A DNA stretch of 64,000 nucleotides from JBBDIP01 sp050260675 (GTDB lineage: Bacteria; Bacillota; Sulfobacillia; Fermentithermobacillales; Fermentithermobacillaceae): the NCBI GenBank assembly GCA_050260675.1, contig JBLNCN010000011.1:124001-188000 (forward strand), written 5' to 3'. Of this stretch, positions 17,914-27,635 are shown one piece after another. The translations under genes and the position numbers were made by a program. The notes under the pieces are model-generated. The model had not been told where the DNA came from. It worked only from the letters and a program-made list of their open reading frames with translations, and did not search any database. How positions within the stretch are numbered: position 1 is the first letter of the stretch; each line of letters opens with the position of its first letter.

Positions 17914-18378
17914 CTACAGTTCGCACTCCATGGTGATCATGTTGACCCCGAGGCCGTGGCGCGAGTAGAACCTGATCCCGCCCTCGTTGGTCGGAAACAC
18001 CGACAGCCGGAGGTAGTCCAAACCCCGTTCCCTCGCCCACTCCTTTGACGCATCTAGCAGCGCCGCGCCGTACCCCTTGTTGCGGTGCCCGGCGGCAACC
18101 ACAAAGTCCTGTATGTACCCGTAGCGGCACTTCTTGAGGCAGCTGATGTCGCCTGTCTCTTTCTCGAAGATGAGCGAAAAGCCCACGACTTCTTCATCGC
18201 CGATGGTCGCGAGCAAGAAATCCGCCTTTTGGTTCTCGATGATGCCGGTGAGGTACGCGTCGGGACGTTCTACCCGCTGAAAGTGCTCAGGCTGGTGCAT
18301 TACGGCGTCGGTATCCAGTTCCCAGAACAACCGCTTGATGGCGGCGATGTCTGACGCGGTGGCTTTGCGGATGTTCAT
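17914..18378 (-). CDS. GNAT family N-acetyltransferase
   Basis: 154 residues from the ATG at 18378 (GGGAGGCG upstream; a longer frame to 18432 lacks a site). The acetyl-CoA loop is RNKGYGAALL and the C-terminal RFYSRHGL is typical. It transfers acetyl from acetyl-CoA to an amine. It is convergent with the polyamine operon, so a polyamine substrate is possible but not shown. Confidence 0.85.
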   Translation of the reverse strand: MNIRKATASDIAAIKRLFWELDTDAVMHQPEHFQRVERPDAYLTGIIENQKADFLLATIGDEEVVGFSLIFEKETGDISCLKKCRYGYIQDFVVAAGHRNKGYGAALLDASKEWARERGLDYLRLSVFPTNEGGIRFYSRHGLGVNMITMECEL

Positions 18379-18655
18379 GCAGGCGCCTCCCTGGTGTCTG
18401 CAGTATGGTTTAGAGCAAGCAGGCCTCCGCATACGCGTTGACCTGTCTCTTTCTCAAGTATCTTGACGCCTTCGTCGGCGTTCGTCAAATACACCCACCG
18501 GCGCCCGGCGTCGCCTGAACGCCCACAACTATTTCGCGTCACGCAGGGTTACCCCGGCTCCTTATCGAATTCAGACCTGACCAACCGGCCAAACAAGTAA
18601 ACTGGGCCGTCGAACAATCAAACTGGGGCCATGCTCAACTCTAGGAGGGGTTTTC

Positions 18656-19978
18656 GTGGTAGATGTCAATGCGCTGAAAGCCAGAGTCTGCGAGGAGATC
18701 GACAAGCGCAAGGATGAAATCATCGGGATCGCCGAAGACATCTTCGCCCATCCCGAACTCGGGTACAAGGAATTCCGTACCAGCGGCATCGTTGGAGACG
18801 TGTTCAAGAAGATGGGCCTCAAATACGAGGATAACCTCGCCATCACCGGGAAGAAGGCGCGCGTGCCTGGTAAGGACCACAAACTGAACGTCTGCATCAT
18901 GGGGGAGCTGGACTCGGTCCTCTGCCCCGACCATCCCCATGCGGATCCCAAGACCGGGGCCGCCCACTCCTGCGGTCACAACGGACAAATCGCGTCCATG
19001 CTGGGAGCTGGCATGGGACTGGTCTTCTCGGGCGCAATGGCCGAGCTGGACGGCGACGTTACCCTTATGGCCGTTCCGGCTGAGGAGTATGTCGAGATAG
19101 AGTACCGCGACGCCCTGCGCCGCGAAGGCAAGATCAAGTTCCTCGGCGGGAAGCAAGAGATGATCGCCATCGGCGCGATGGACGACATCGACATCTCGAT
19201 GCTCACCCACCTTTCAGCCTTCGAGGACGAAGCCCTGAAGGCCAGGGTCGGCGGGACCAGCAACGGCTTCATCGGCAAAAACGTTTTCTTCAAGGGCAAG
19301 GAAGCCCACGCAGGCGGCGCGCCGCAGAAGGGCGTCAACGCGCTGAAGGCTGCGATGCTGGGTCTCACCGCCATAGACATGCAGAGGGAGACTTTCAAAG
19401 AGGAAGATACGATCCGCATCCATCCTATCATCACCAAGGGTGGCGACCTGGTTAACATAGTCCCGGCGGACGTCAGGGTCGAGACCTACGTCCGGGGCAA
19501 GACCGTCCCCGCGATCCTGGAGGCCTGCAAGAAGGTGGATAGGTCTCTGAAGGCCGGCGCCATGGCGTTGGGCGCGGAGGTCGAGATCCGCACGCTCCCC
19601 GGCTACCTCCCCAACTCGAACAACCCGGATATGGTGGAACTGCATCGCAAGAACCTGGCAAGCATTATCGGTGAGGGTGCGGTCAAGGTTTCGGACAACC
19701 ACGGCACGGGATCCACGGACATGGGCGACATCGCCGCTATCATGCCGTCTATCCATCCGTACGGAGGCGGCGTCAAAGGCCAGGGCCACACCAAGGATTA
19801 CGTCGTGGTCGATCCCTACGTGGCCTACATCGTCCCCGCTAAGGCCATGGCCATGACTGCTATCGACCTCCTGGCCAACGGCGCGTCCGAGGGACTTCGG
19901 ATCAAGAACGAGTTCCAGCCCCTGTTCACTAAGGAGACCTATCTGAAGATGTGGGAAGACGCGGTCAACGAGGAATAG
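18656..19978 (+). CDS. M20 family amidohydrolase, AbgB-like
   Basis: 440 residues, GTG start with CTAGGAGG. Cytosolic metallo-amidohydrolase of the M20D type (relatives cleave p-aminobenzoyl-glutamate, N-acyl amino acids or indole conjugates). Metal-site residues look canonical: HSCGHN and VPAEE, with the dimerisation domain around 200-310. Single gene, hairpin after the stop. The substrate is not inferable. Confidence 0.88.
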   Translation: MVDVNALKARVCEEIDKRKDEIIGIAEDIFAHPELGYKEFRTSGIVGDVFKKMGLKYEDNLAITGKKARVPGKDHKLNVCIMGELDSVLCPDHPHADPKTGAAHSCGHNGQIASMLGAGMGLVFSGAMAELDGDVTLMAVPAEEYVEIEYRDALRREGKIKFLGGKQEMIAIGAMDDIDISMLTHLSAFEDEALKARVGGTSNGFIGKNVFFKGKEAHAGGAPQKGVNALKAAMLGLTAIDMQRETFKEEDTIRIHPIITKGGDLVNIVPADVRVETYVRGKTVPAILEACKKVDRSLKAGAMALGAEVEIRTLPGYLPNSNNPDMVELHRKNLASIIGEGAVKVSDNHGTGSTDMGDIAAIMPSIHPYGGGVKGQGHTKDYVVVDPYVAYIVPAKAMAMTAIDLLANGASEGLRIKNEFQPLFTKETYLKMWEDAVNEE

Positions 19979-19979
19979 C

Positions 19980-20012
19980 CGGCACGGCGTGCGGTTCGAG
20001 CGCGCCGTGCCG
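19980..20012 (+). terminator. Hairpin after the M20 amidohydrolase gene
   Basis: Perfect 10-bp stem CGGCACGGCG / CGCCGTGCCG immediately after the stop codon; no T-run follows. Confidence 0.45.
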
Positions 20013-20085
20013 TTCAAGCGCGCCGCGCGGGCTGAACGGTTCGAGCAGGCTTTGAGCAAGCCGAGCAGGCTGAACAGGCCCTCTT

Positions 20086-20121
20086 CGAAAGACAAGACAG
20101 CCCCTGGATTACCGGGGGCTG
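20086..20121 (-). terminator. Terminator of the 42-residue membrane peptide gene
   Basis: CAGCCCC/GGGGCTG stem followed on the minus strand by TCTTGTCTTTCG, starting 4 bp after the small gene's stop codon. Confidence 0.6.
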
Positions 20122-20125
20122 CGTT

Positions 20126-20254
20126 CTACCTGCGGAAAGCCTGCGGCTTTTCACGCAGACTTCCTGGGGCGTCGCCATCAAACGCGTCTATGGCGAACAG
20201 CGACACGAACAGGATGAAAACGACCGCCGCCACTCTAGGGACCTGCGGACTCAT
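20126..20254 (-). CDS. 42-residue single-pass membrane protein
   Basis: ATG at 20254 with GGGGGAGGG 8 bp upstream, one membrane helix (VAAVVFILFVSLFAIDAF) and a charged tail, then TAG and a terminator. The helix pattern FILFVSLFAID resembles a widespread family of short DUF7670-type membrane proteins. Function unknown. The complete expression package (ribosome site, gene, terminator) argues that it is real despite its size. Confidence 0.55.
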   Translation of the reverse strand: MSPQVPRVAAVVFILFVSLFAIDAFDGDAPGSLREKPQAFRR

Positions 20255-20434
20255 GTGTGTGCCCTCCCCCGCCACAATCTACCAACAATCTATCATACGA
20301 ACACTATGGATCGTGCAGGCGGAGTGCCAAGGCAAAGCGAAACACATTCAGCAGGCTGATAGAAAGAGGCTGCAGACTGAGGCAGCGACAGTAGATATGT
20401 GGAACACTCGAACAACCAAACGGAGGGCATAACC

Positions 20435-20698
20435 GTGAAAGAGATCACTTACTTCTACCTTGCGCGATGCCCCTATTGCCGCCGGGCGGACCAGTTCATC
20501 GCCGAGCTCATTGAGGAGAACCCGGAGTTCAAAGACATTCCCATTACCAAGATCGAGGAGAGCGAAAACCCCGAGGTCGCCAACAGCTACGATTACTACT
20601 ACGTCCCTTGCCTCTACATCGGGAAAGACAAACTCCACGAAGGCGCGGCAACCAAAGAGCAGCTTCGAAAGGTGCTCGAAGCTGCCATGGAGCGTTAG
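20435..20698 (+). CDS. Thioredoxin/glutaredoxin-fold protein with CPYC motif
   Basis: 87 residues from a GTG with CGGAGGG upstream (an ATG at 20399 in frame lacks a site). The active site ARCPYCRRA and the cis-Pro YYVPCLYIG loop are typical of glutaredoxin-like folds. It probably reduces disulfides in the cytoplasm. Unusual is the run of Tyr (YDYYYVPC) next to a further Cys. Confidence 0.82.
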   Translation: MKEITYFYLARCPYCRRADQFIAELIEENPEFKDIPITKIEESENPEVANSYDYYYVPCLYIGKDKLHEGAATKEQLRKVLEAAMER

Positions 20699-20746
20699 CA
20701 AGCATACCGCCTGCAAGCATACTGCCTGCAAGACGGCCGCAGACGG

Positions 20747-23080
20747 CTACGGCATCGTCAACGCGCGGTGCAGGATTACCGCCATTTCCGCACGAGTAAC
20801 GCTGCCGCGGGGGTTGAGTTTGCCGCCAGCCCCGGTGATGATCTTTGCCTTTACGAGAGAGCCCGCTGCCGAGACCGCATAGTCCGCAACGTCTAGGTAG
20901 TCAGTGAAGACGGCGAGCTCCCCCCAGCCGCCTTTCGGGATGCTCACCCCGGTGGAGGCAAGCGTCCTCGCGATCATGACCATAGCCTCTTGGCGCGATA
21001 TGGCTTCGGCCGGACGGAATCTGCCGCCGTCGCCAGTGGCTATGCCGAGTGCCTTGGCTGTCGCGATGGCATCATGGTAGTAGCTTCCCGCGGGAACGTC
21101 GGTGAAGTTGTCAGATACCCAGGAGGCCTTGAGCTCAAACGCCCTGTAGAGCATGAGAACGAAGTCACCCCGCGAGATGGCGGCCGAAGGGTTGTACTGC
21201 TTGGGGCCGGTACCGGTTACAACTCCCTTGCCGTACAGGTAGTCGATCGCCTCGGATGCCCAGGAGTAGCTGGAGACGACATCGTCGAAGTGGGCCGACC
21301 TTCCATCGCTCTTCTTGACGACCACCTTGACCTTCCCGGAGTACGTGTTCCCGTCAGTGTCCCATCCGTCGTAAGAGATCGATACCGTGCCGGAGTATCC
21401 GCTTTTCGGCACGAAGGCCACCTCCGACAGGTAGCGGGAGGACTTCCTGTAGTACTTGGTGCTGGATGTGACCGCGGATCCGGGATTCGATGCCGAATCG
21501 TAGCCATAGTACAGCTTCCCGTAGGAAGACGAGGGCAACTTGAATTTCACGTACGAGAGAGGCTCGCCTGTAGCATCATCGCAGACCTCGTTGAAGTCGG
21601 AAGAGTCAAAGAAGACCGGTTGGGTCCCGGTAGTGGTGTAGGAGATATCCTCGGCCACAGCCGACACCGCTATGCTCACTTTGCCGGAGTACGACTGCCC
21701 GTCGGTGTTGTACCCGGTGTAAGAGATGGTAACGGAGCCGCTGAAGCCGGCCTTCGGCACGAATGTCACGTAAGAAAGGTACGGCGCGGAGTTCCTGTAG
21801 TACTTAGTGCTTGATGAAACCGTGGAATCGTAGTCCGATGCGGATTCGTAGTCGTAGTAAAGCTTTCCGTAGGCGGACGAGGGCAGGCTAAACCTCACGT
21901 AGTTGAGGTACTCCCCCGTCAGGGCCCTGCACCTGCTGTTGAAGTCCGCCACGTCGAAGTCCACGGGAGTATCCGACTTGGTCTCGTATGAGATGACCTC
22001 CGCAGCACTGGCTGCCACCGTGATCTTGAGGGTCGCGGTACCAACAGGGCTAGTGGCATCTCCCGCCGCGTAGGCTTTCACGGTGTACGAAACAGTGCCC
22101 GCCGACGTGGCGACAAAGGTGAGCTTACCGCTGTTCACATCGGCAATGGGGACGGAGGTGCCGGCAGTGTAATCAGCATTCCCTAGTCTCAGCTTGCCAA
22201 AGCTCGCATTGCTGCCGGTAATCACAATGGACGCGAGGGCTCCCCCATCATTCTTGGCGTACCTCCCGGTGAAGTCAGCCGCGCTAAGGGTCAGCGTCGT
22301 TGATGGAAGGTTGAGAGTCTTGGAGATCGTTCCCGAGAACGTGGGAGGCGCGCTGACTGCTGTAACCCTGAGCAGGGCGACACCCCCGGCCTGAGTCTGG
22401 GCCGCGTCCGAGCCGTACGCCTCGACGACGTAATCCACCGTCCCGGCGCCGGTGGCCGCAAAAGTCAGGCTGCCGCTCTTGATTGACGCGAGGGTGACGG
22501 GGGCTCCCGGCTGGTAGACCTGGGACCCGATCTTCAGGGTTCCGAAGGACGGGTTACTGCCGGTGATGATCACGCTTCCAAGGGGAGCACCATCGTTCTT
22601 GGTGTACCTGTCGGTGAAATCCGCCTCGGTGAACGTGGCGGGCCGCGTCGGGCTGGCGGATTTCGTGATGGTGCCGGAGAACGTTGAAGCCTTGTACTCG
22701 GCCCTGACGACGGATATGGTGTAGGACGTGCTGTAGAACGCCGTATTGCCCGTCTTGCGGTAGGTCACAACCATAGTCACAGCAGGGCCGCCGACTACAG
22801 CCGTGGAACCGTTCGGAAAACTAGGAATCGCGGCAGTGTAGAGCGTCGTGGAATAGGTGATGTCCAGACCCTGCGATAGATTTACACTACCCGAATAGGA
22901 GTACGGCACAGTGAGAATCGCTGAGGTGCCGGAGATCTTCGCCGGCCCCAGAGCCACCGAGTGACGGATAGATGTCAGTACCAGCTCGCCGTCTGCGGCC
23001 AGAGCCGTCGCCGGCCACAAACCACTGAAGATAACCAAGAGAAACAGGAACGCGAGACCCGTCCGCATGACGTGCTTCAC
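20747..23080 (-). CDS. Secreted S-layer-anchored repeat protein
   Basis: 777 residues. Signal peptide (1-28, ending TALAA). Then two similar about 110-residue units (each FSGTI.K....FTxRYxKNDGxxLxSxxITGSN) and two about 110-residue units (ISYxT...FxxSDFN...GEPLSYVKF...SGTVSISY). Three SLH domains follow (about 600-777: HFDDV, FTDVPAGSYY, FTDYLDVADY), which attach proteins to pyruvylated cell-wall polymer. A beta-rich surface protein; the ligand is unknown. Internal repeats imply tandem duplication. Confidence 0.9.
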   Translation of the reverse strand: MKHVMRTGLAFLFLLVIFSGLWPATALAADGELVLTSIRHSVALGPAKISGTSAILTVPYSYSGSVNLSQGLDITYSTTLYTAAIPSFPNGSTAVVGGPAVTMVVTYRKTGNTAFYSTSYTISVVRAEYKASTFSGTITKSASPTRPATFTEADFTDRYTKNDGAPLGSVIITGSNPSFGTLKIGSQVYQPGAPVTLASIKSGSLTFAATGAGTVDYVVEAYGSDAAQTQAGGVALLRVTAVSAPPTFSGTISKTLNLPSTTLTLSAADFTGRYAKNDGGALASIVITGSNASFGKLRLGNADYTAGTSVPIADVNSGKLTFVATSAGTVSYTVKAYAAGDATSPVGTATLKITVAASAAEVISYETKSDTPVDFDVADFNSRCRALTGEYLNYVRFSLPSSAYGKLYYDYESASDYDSTVSSSTKYYRNSAPYLSYVTFVPKAGFSGSVTISYTGYNTDGQSYSGKVSIAVSAVAEDISYTTTGTQPVFFDSSDFNEVCDDATGEPLSYVKFKLPSSSYGKLYYGYDSASNPGSAVTSSTKYYRKSSRYLSEVAFVPKSGYSGTVSISYDGWDTDGNTYSGKVKVVVKKSDGRSAHFDDVVSSYSWASEAIDYLYGKGVVTGTGPKQYNPSAAISRGDFVLMLYRAFELKASWVSDNFTDVPAGSYYHDAIATAKALGIATGDGGRFRPAEAISRQEAMVMIARTLASTGVSIPKGGWGELAVFTDYLDVADYAVSAAGSLVKAKIITGAGGKLNPRGSVTRAEMAVILHRALTMP

Positions 23081-23234
23081 TGTGTGTACCCCCGAGCAAA
23101 ATAGTCCTCATTCACACCCGAATAGACGTACTCAGGCGTGTTTGGGTTCTGGCTTGATGCTTCGATGGTAGCGGCTGCATAACCTTCCTGCCCGTTACCA
23201 CCCCCAGCAATCATCACAGTCAGCACGGTGACTG

Positions 23235-24437
23235 CTACTTGGCCCACGTCTCCTTCAAGACGCGGAGGGCGTTTCTACCCAGGACCTTGGCGATGTCTTC
23301 TCTGCTGTAGCCATGCTTTACCAGCCACCTGGCGATATTCGGGAAGTTCTCGCCCGGATTCTCCAGGCCCTTGACGTAGTCAACCTCCTGGAATGTCTCA
23401 CCCTGCCTGCTCTCTTCGATAGACATGAGAGCCTTAAGTGCCCGGTGCAGGCCGACGTGGTCTCCGAAGTGGGTGTCGGGGCCAAAAGCAACGTGGTCGA
23501 TACCCACCAGATTGACCACGTACTCGAAGTGCTCCATGAAGGACTCGATGGAGTGCAGGGGGTTCTTGTGGGTGAGAGTCGTATGCGGAGCGGCCTCAAT
23601 CCCTACTACCCCGCCCTTTGCAGCGCACGCCTTGAGCACCTCGTCAGGCTTAAGCCGGCTGGTGTTCCACAAAGCGCGGGCGCCGACATGGCTGATGAGC
23701 AGCGGCTTCTCACTGTACTCGATGGTGTCCAGCGACGTCCTGTCGCCGCAGTGGGACACATCGATAGTCATCCCGAGCTTGTTCATCCGCCTCACGACCT
23801 TGCGCCCAAACTTCGTGAGGCCGCCGTCTCTGGACTCCTTGAGTCCCGACCCTAGCGCGTTGGACTCGGAATACGTGATCCCCATCATGCGGACGCCAAA
23901 GCCGTATAGCACGTCCACCCTATCGACTTCGTTTTCAATCGGCATGGCTGACTCGATGCACGAGACTATGGCAATCCTGCCGGACGGCTTCGCCTTAAGC
24001 AGGTCCTCGTAGGTCTCAGCCCTGTAGAGCATGGTCTGGTGAGCGAAATCTGAATAGCGGATGCCGAGGTCGTGGATTATGTCAGTCCATTTCCAGCCGC
24101 TGGCTGATGTCACCACCGCGGATCCGTTCATGAAGTTCTCAATGATGACGTCGAGACCGGATGCGGCCAGACCCGCGTAGCCAGTCCAGTTGCGGCCGCA
24201 GTGGTTGTACTCCATGGCTTCCGCGGCATCCTCCGGCATGACCTTGATGTGGTCATGGACAGAGACCACAACCTCATTGTCGAGGATCTCCTGAACCATC
24301 TTTTCCTGTTCGGGCGTCACCGGCACAATGTAAGGCTCCACCCTGCCAACGTCCTTGGACAGCCTGAAGACCTTGTAGTCTGCGCCAGGCTCCAGATACT
24401 GAAACGACTTATAGCCATCGTAGTTCTTTCGGGACAT
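23235..24437 (-). CDS. M19 (membrane dipeptidase family) homologue, copy 1
   Basis: 400 residues, cytosolic. It keeps IDVSHCGDRT and LLISHVGARAL (the two metal histidines) and IESAMP, but the first motif, normally HxD, reads HDH (VVSVHDHIK). Classical members hydrolyse dipeptides, including L-D ones. A near-duplicate lies directly upstream. Last gene of the long sigma-54 array; GAGGGTACC ribosome site. Confidence 0.9.
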   Translation of the reverse strand: MSRKNYDGYKSFQYLEPGADYKVFRLSKDVGRVEPYIVPVTPEQEKMVQEILDNEVVVSVHDHIKVMPEDAAEAMEYNHCGRNWTGYAGLAASGLDVIIENFMNGSAVVTSASGWKWTDIIHDLGIRYSDFAHQTMLYRAETYEDLLKAKPSGRIAIVSCIESAMPIENEVDRVDVLYGFGVRMMGITYSESNALGSGLKESRDGGLTKFGRKVVRRMNKLGMTIDVSHCGDRTSLDTIEYSEKPLLISHVGARALWNTSRLKPDEVLKACAAKGGVVGIEAAPHTTLTHKNPLHSIESFMEHFEYVVNLVGIDHVAFGPDTHFGDHVGLHRALKALMSIEESRQGETFQEVDYVKGLENPGENFPNIARWLVKHGYSREDIAKVLGRNALRVLKETWAK

Positions 24438-24456
24438 GTTAGGTACCCTCCCGCTG

Positions 24457-25659
24457 CTATCTAGCCCACGTCTCCTTCAGGACGCGAAGCACGTTCCCTC
24501 CGAGCACCTTGGAGATGTCTTCCCTGCTGTAGCCGTGTTTCACCAGCCACCTCGCAATATTCGGGAAGGACTCCCCGGGGTTTTCAAGCCCCTTGACGTA
24601 CGGGACCTCCTGGAACGTCTCGCCGGCGTGGCTGTCGCTGATGGACATGAGGCCGGCCAGGTAGTGGTGGAGGCCGACGTGGTCCCCGAAGTTTGTATCC
24701 GGCCCGAACCCTACGTGGTCGATGCCGATGAGTCCAGCCACGTACTCGAAGTGCTCCATGAATGACTCGATAGAGTGCAGCGGGTTCTTGTGAGTGAGAG
24801 TAGTGTGAGGAGCGGCCTCGATGCAGACGACACCGCCCGCATCTCCGCAAGCCTTTAGCACCTCATCGGGCTTCAGCCGGTTGGTGTTCCACAGCGCCCT
24901 CGCTCCCGCGTGGCTGATCAGAATAGGCTTCTCGCTGCACTCGATGGTATCGAGGGACGTCCGGTCTCCGCAGTGGGAGACATCGATGGTCATACCGAGT
25001 TGGTTCATCCTCTTGACGACCTTGCGTCCGAACTTGGTGAGACCCCCGTCCCTGGTCTCCTTTAGCCCGGAACCCAGGGCATTGGACTCGGAATAGGCGA
25101 TGCCCATCGACCTTACGCCAAGACCGTAGAGGACATCCACCCTATCGACCTCGTTCTCGATCTGCGTGGCCGATTCAAGCGTCGCGACTACAGCGATCTT
25201 ACCCTCAGGCTTGGCTCTCAGGATGTCGTCGATGGTCTCAGCACGGAACAGCATGTCCTGGTGCGCGAAGTCGGAAAACCTCATCCCGAGATCGTGGATG
25301 ATGTCGGTCCACTTCCAGCCGTGGGCCGACGTGATGACCGCGGAACCATCCATGAAGTTCTCGAATACGACGTCGATCCCTGATCGGGACAGTCCCTCGT
25401 ACCCTGTCCAGTTCCTGCCCGAGTGCTTGTACTGGAATATCTGGGAGATGTCCTCTGTAGTGATATAGATGTGCTCGTGGGCGGAGATGATGAGGTCGGT
25501 ATTCAGGATCTCCTGCACCATCTTCTCCTGCTCCGGCGTAACCGACACAACGTAGGGCTCTACCCGCCCCACCTCTTTAGCCAGTTTGAACACCTGGTAG
25601 TCGATGCCGGGCTCAAGGTACTGGAACGATCGGTACCCGTTATAGTTCTTGTGTGACAT
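24457..25659 (-). CDS. M19 (membrane dipeptidase family) homologue, copy 2
   Basis: 400 residues, colinear and highly similar to copy 1 along the whole length, so a tandem duplication. The start at 25659 is set by that alignment; a GTG at 25680 is in frame. The N-terminal metal motif reads HEH (AHEHIY) rather than HxD; the SH pair is kept. The upstream gap to the M28 gene holds a strong hairpin. Confidence 0.9.
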   Translation of the reverse strand: MSHKNYNGYRSFQYLEPGIDYQVFKLAKEVGRVEPYVVSVTPEQEKMVQEILNTDLIISAHEHIYITTEDISQIFQYKHSGRNWTGYEGLSRSGIDVVFENFMDGSAVITSAHGWKWTDIIHDLGMRFSDFAHQDMLFRAETIDDILRAKPEGKIAVVATLESATQIENEVDRVDVLYGLGVRSMGIAYSESNALGSGLKETRDGGLTKFGRKVVKRMNQLGMTIDVSHCGDRTSLDTIECSEKPILISHAGARALWNTNRLKPDEVLKACGDAGGVVCIEAAPHTTLTHKNPLHSIESFMEHFEYVAGLIGIDHVGFGPDTNFGDHVGLHHYLAGLMSISDSHAGETFQEVPYVKGLENPGESFPNIARWLVKHGYSREDISKVLGGNVLRVLKETWAR

Positions 25660-25700
25660 CTCTCCGAAGACCCCCTGCACCTCACGTGACTCTTTTGAAC

Positions 25701-25730
25701 CGGACCGGCAGGCATAGCCTGCGCGGTCCG
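25701..25730 (-). other. Intercistronic hairpin without T-run
   Basis: CGGACCG-GCAGGC-ATA-GCCTGC-G-CGGTCCG: a 13-bp stem with one bulge between the M28 and M19 genes. It is probably an mRNA processing or stability element rather than a terminator. Confidence 0.55.
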
Positions 25731-25754
25731 TGTGGGCTCAAGGCTAGATGCAGC

Positions 25755-27566
25755 TTAGAGCACGCTTTCAGCGATTCGCCTGGCTTTGCGAAGGTTCCAG
25801 ACCACCTTGTTGCAGCCTCGCAGGAGTTGCATGCGAGTCAGGTGATATTTGTCGCTACCCTTCTCAAGCCCGGCTAGGTCCTCAGCAAAGGCCAGGTCGG
25901 GTACTGGTTTGGACTCCAAGGCCGGGTCCTGCCGGAACCGATCGCCGCGGACGTAGTTCAGGCGAACCACTAGCCTGTCAATCTCCATCAGGACACCGTT
26001 CAGGGCCTTGACCTCGGGATCGTCGATCCCCTTCCCTACCAACGCCGCCTGCTTGGCGAGGAGTCTCTTGCATGCCGCTGCAAAGGCCTCGGCTTCTTTC
26101 ACCGCCGGAGTCAGGTCGATCCGGTCGTCTACCGGGACGGTTCCCGCGCCTGCCCTGCTGCCATCCAGCCCGGCGTAGCGGCGGATTGTCCCGAGGATCT
26201 CATCTGCCGCATCCGCGAAGTTGTAAGGCAGGACCGGCGCGTTGGCAAACCGCATTACCGAAAGGGCATAAGCCTTGGTGTCCCGGAGGAGCCGGCCCTT
26301 ATCGGCGACCTCGATCGTGTCGTCCTCGTGGTGCCACTCGTTATTCCCGCCCGAACCGCCGACATGATAGAGTCCCCGGGCTTTCCTGAGTTCCTCGGGA
26401 ATGGTGGTGAACAACATGTAGAACGTGCCTACGCCCAGGTTGGAGAAGGAGCAGTCTCCGGCTCTGGCGACCCTGTCGGCAGTGGCGTCCGCCCCTACCG
26501 CGTCCTTAATGGCGGTCTGGCAGAACCCCTCAAACTCCTTCATAATCGAGATGCCCTCGAAAGCATCGGCGTCACGAGTGCCGGTTGAGTCGCAGTTCAC
26601 GTGCGCTATGCAGTTATCCAGGAGGTCTAGGGCAAAGGCGTCGGCGTACCATGTCGACCCGGCGTAGCGGCCGTGCGAATGGCCGTTCCACCAAGCGATG
26701 CGCACGCTCCTTTTGAGTTTTCCTTCGAACTGCTTAAGCACCCTGGCCAGTTCCAGAAGAGTGGCGTTGCCGGTCGCGTTGTCGCTAATGCCAACATGCC
26801 AGGAGTCCAGGTGGCCATGGACAAGGATGAACTTGTCGGGCTCAACGCACCCCTTTATCTCAGCTACCAGGACGGAAAGAGGTTTCCAGCCTTCCTCCAG
26901 TTCAGTCGCGATTTCAACCTTTACCGACCCTGCTTCCGCCTTGGCTTTGAGGTAGAGCCCATCGGACTTGCTGACCGAGACAACCGGTAGGCCAGGCTTC
27001 CGGTAAATGGAATCGAGGTCAGGAGACCCCCAGATGTTGGTGCATATGCCCTCGTGAATGCGCTCCCCCGGGGAGATGAACACGACTGCTGCGGCTCCCG
27101 CTTCCATGAGGTCGGTAACCCTGGCCGGGAGGGGCAGCCCCTCGGTCAGCACAGCTTTTCCCCGCACGCTGCTTGTATCATCAAGCTTGATGCCCGCGAA
27201 CACGTCAGAGGCCTGCTTGGCGTACCCGGAACTCAGGTAGACCAGGTCGGCAGTGATGCTGCCGGGGGCAGTGGACGCCGACATGGACGGGGTCTTGGCC
27301 TTGAACACGCGCCCGTCAGGCCCAAGCGTCTTGAGTGAAGCAGACCTCGGCAGGCTCACAAATAGGGTCGGAGTGTGGAGTTTGTAGCTAACGTTCCATG
27401 AATCAAGTTTCCTGGTAAGGATGCGGACGGCTTCCCGCTCCCCTTCACTCCCAGATTCCCTGACTATGCCGTTGAACTTCTCGACGACCTCCCAAGCATC
27501 CTCAACCTGGACTCTCGAGAGAAGGTCCTTCTCCAGGGACGGATCCGCAATGCCTTCGATCTTCAC
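25755..27566 (-). CDS. M28 family peptidase homologue with PA-type insert (variant active site)
   Basis: 603 residues from the GTG at 27566 (GAGGCGGG upstream). A protease-associated insert lies at about 110-240 and the M28 core from about 250. It keeps HGHLDSWH...DNATGN, NCDSTG and a late HHEDDT. The classical Glu-Glu pair (general base plus metal ligand) reads His-Ser in WWNGHSHGRYAGS. No signal peptide, so likely cytosolic, unlike most M28 enzymes. Paralogue of 29856-31589. Confidence 0.85.
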   Translation of the reverse strand: MKIEGIADPSLEKDLLSRVQVEDAWEVVEKFNGIVRESGSEGEREAVRILTRKLDSWNVSYKLHTPTLFVSLPRSASLKTLGPDGRVFKAKTPSMSASTAPGSITADLVYLSSGYAKQASDVFAGIKLDDTSSVRGKAVLTEGLPLPARVTDLMEAGAAAVVFISPGERIHEGICTNIWGSPDLDSIYRKPGLPVVSVSKSDGLYLKAKAEAGSVKVEIATELEEGWKPLSVLVAEIKGCVEPDKFILVHGHLDSWHVGISDNATGNATLLELARVLKQFEGKLKRSVRIAWWNGHSHGRYAGSTWYADAFALDLLDNCIAHVNCDSTGTRDADAFEGISIMKEFEGFCQTAIKDAVGADATADRVARAGDCSFSNLGVGTFYMLFTTIPEELRKARGLYHVGGSGGNNEWHHEDDTIEVADKGRLLRDTKAYALSVMRFANAPVLPYNFADAADEILGTIRRYAGLDGSRAGAGTVPVDDRIDLTPAVKEAEAFAAACKRLLAKQAALVGKGIDDPEVKALNGVLMEIDRLVVRLNYVRGDRFRQDPALESKPVPDLAFAEDLAGLEKGSDKYHLTRMQLLRGCNKVVWNLRKARRIAESVL

Positions 27567-27635
27567 GCTATCCCGCCTCTCGCAAAATGATGGAGTTCGC
27601 CCGACCGCGTCCCGTGTCATGAGCGGTCGGCGAGC

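Noticed and set aside
19214..20095. 293-residue minus-strand frame
   Set aside because: Antisense to the M20 amidohydrolase gene; no family resemblance.
19989..20432. 147-residue plus-strand frame
   Set aside because: No ribosome site, low-complexity start from the terminator hairpin, overlaps the small minus-strand gene and its terminator.
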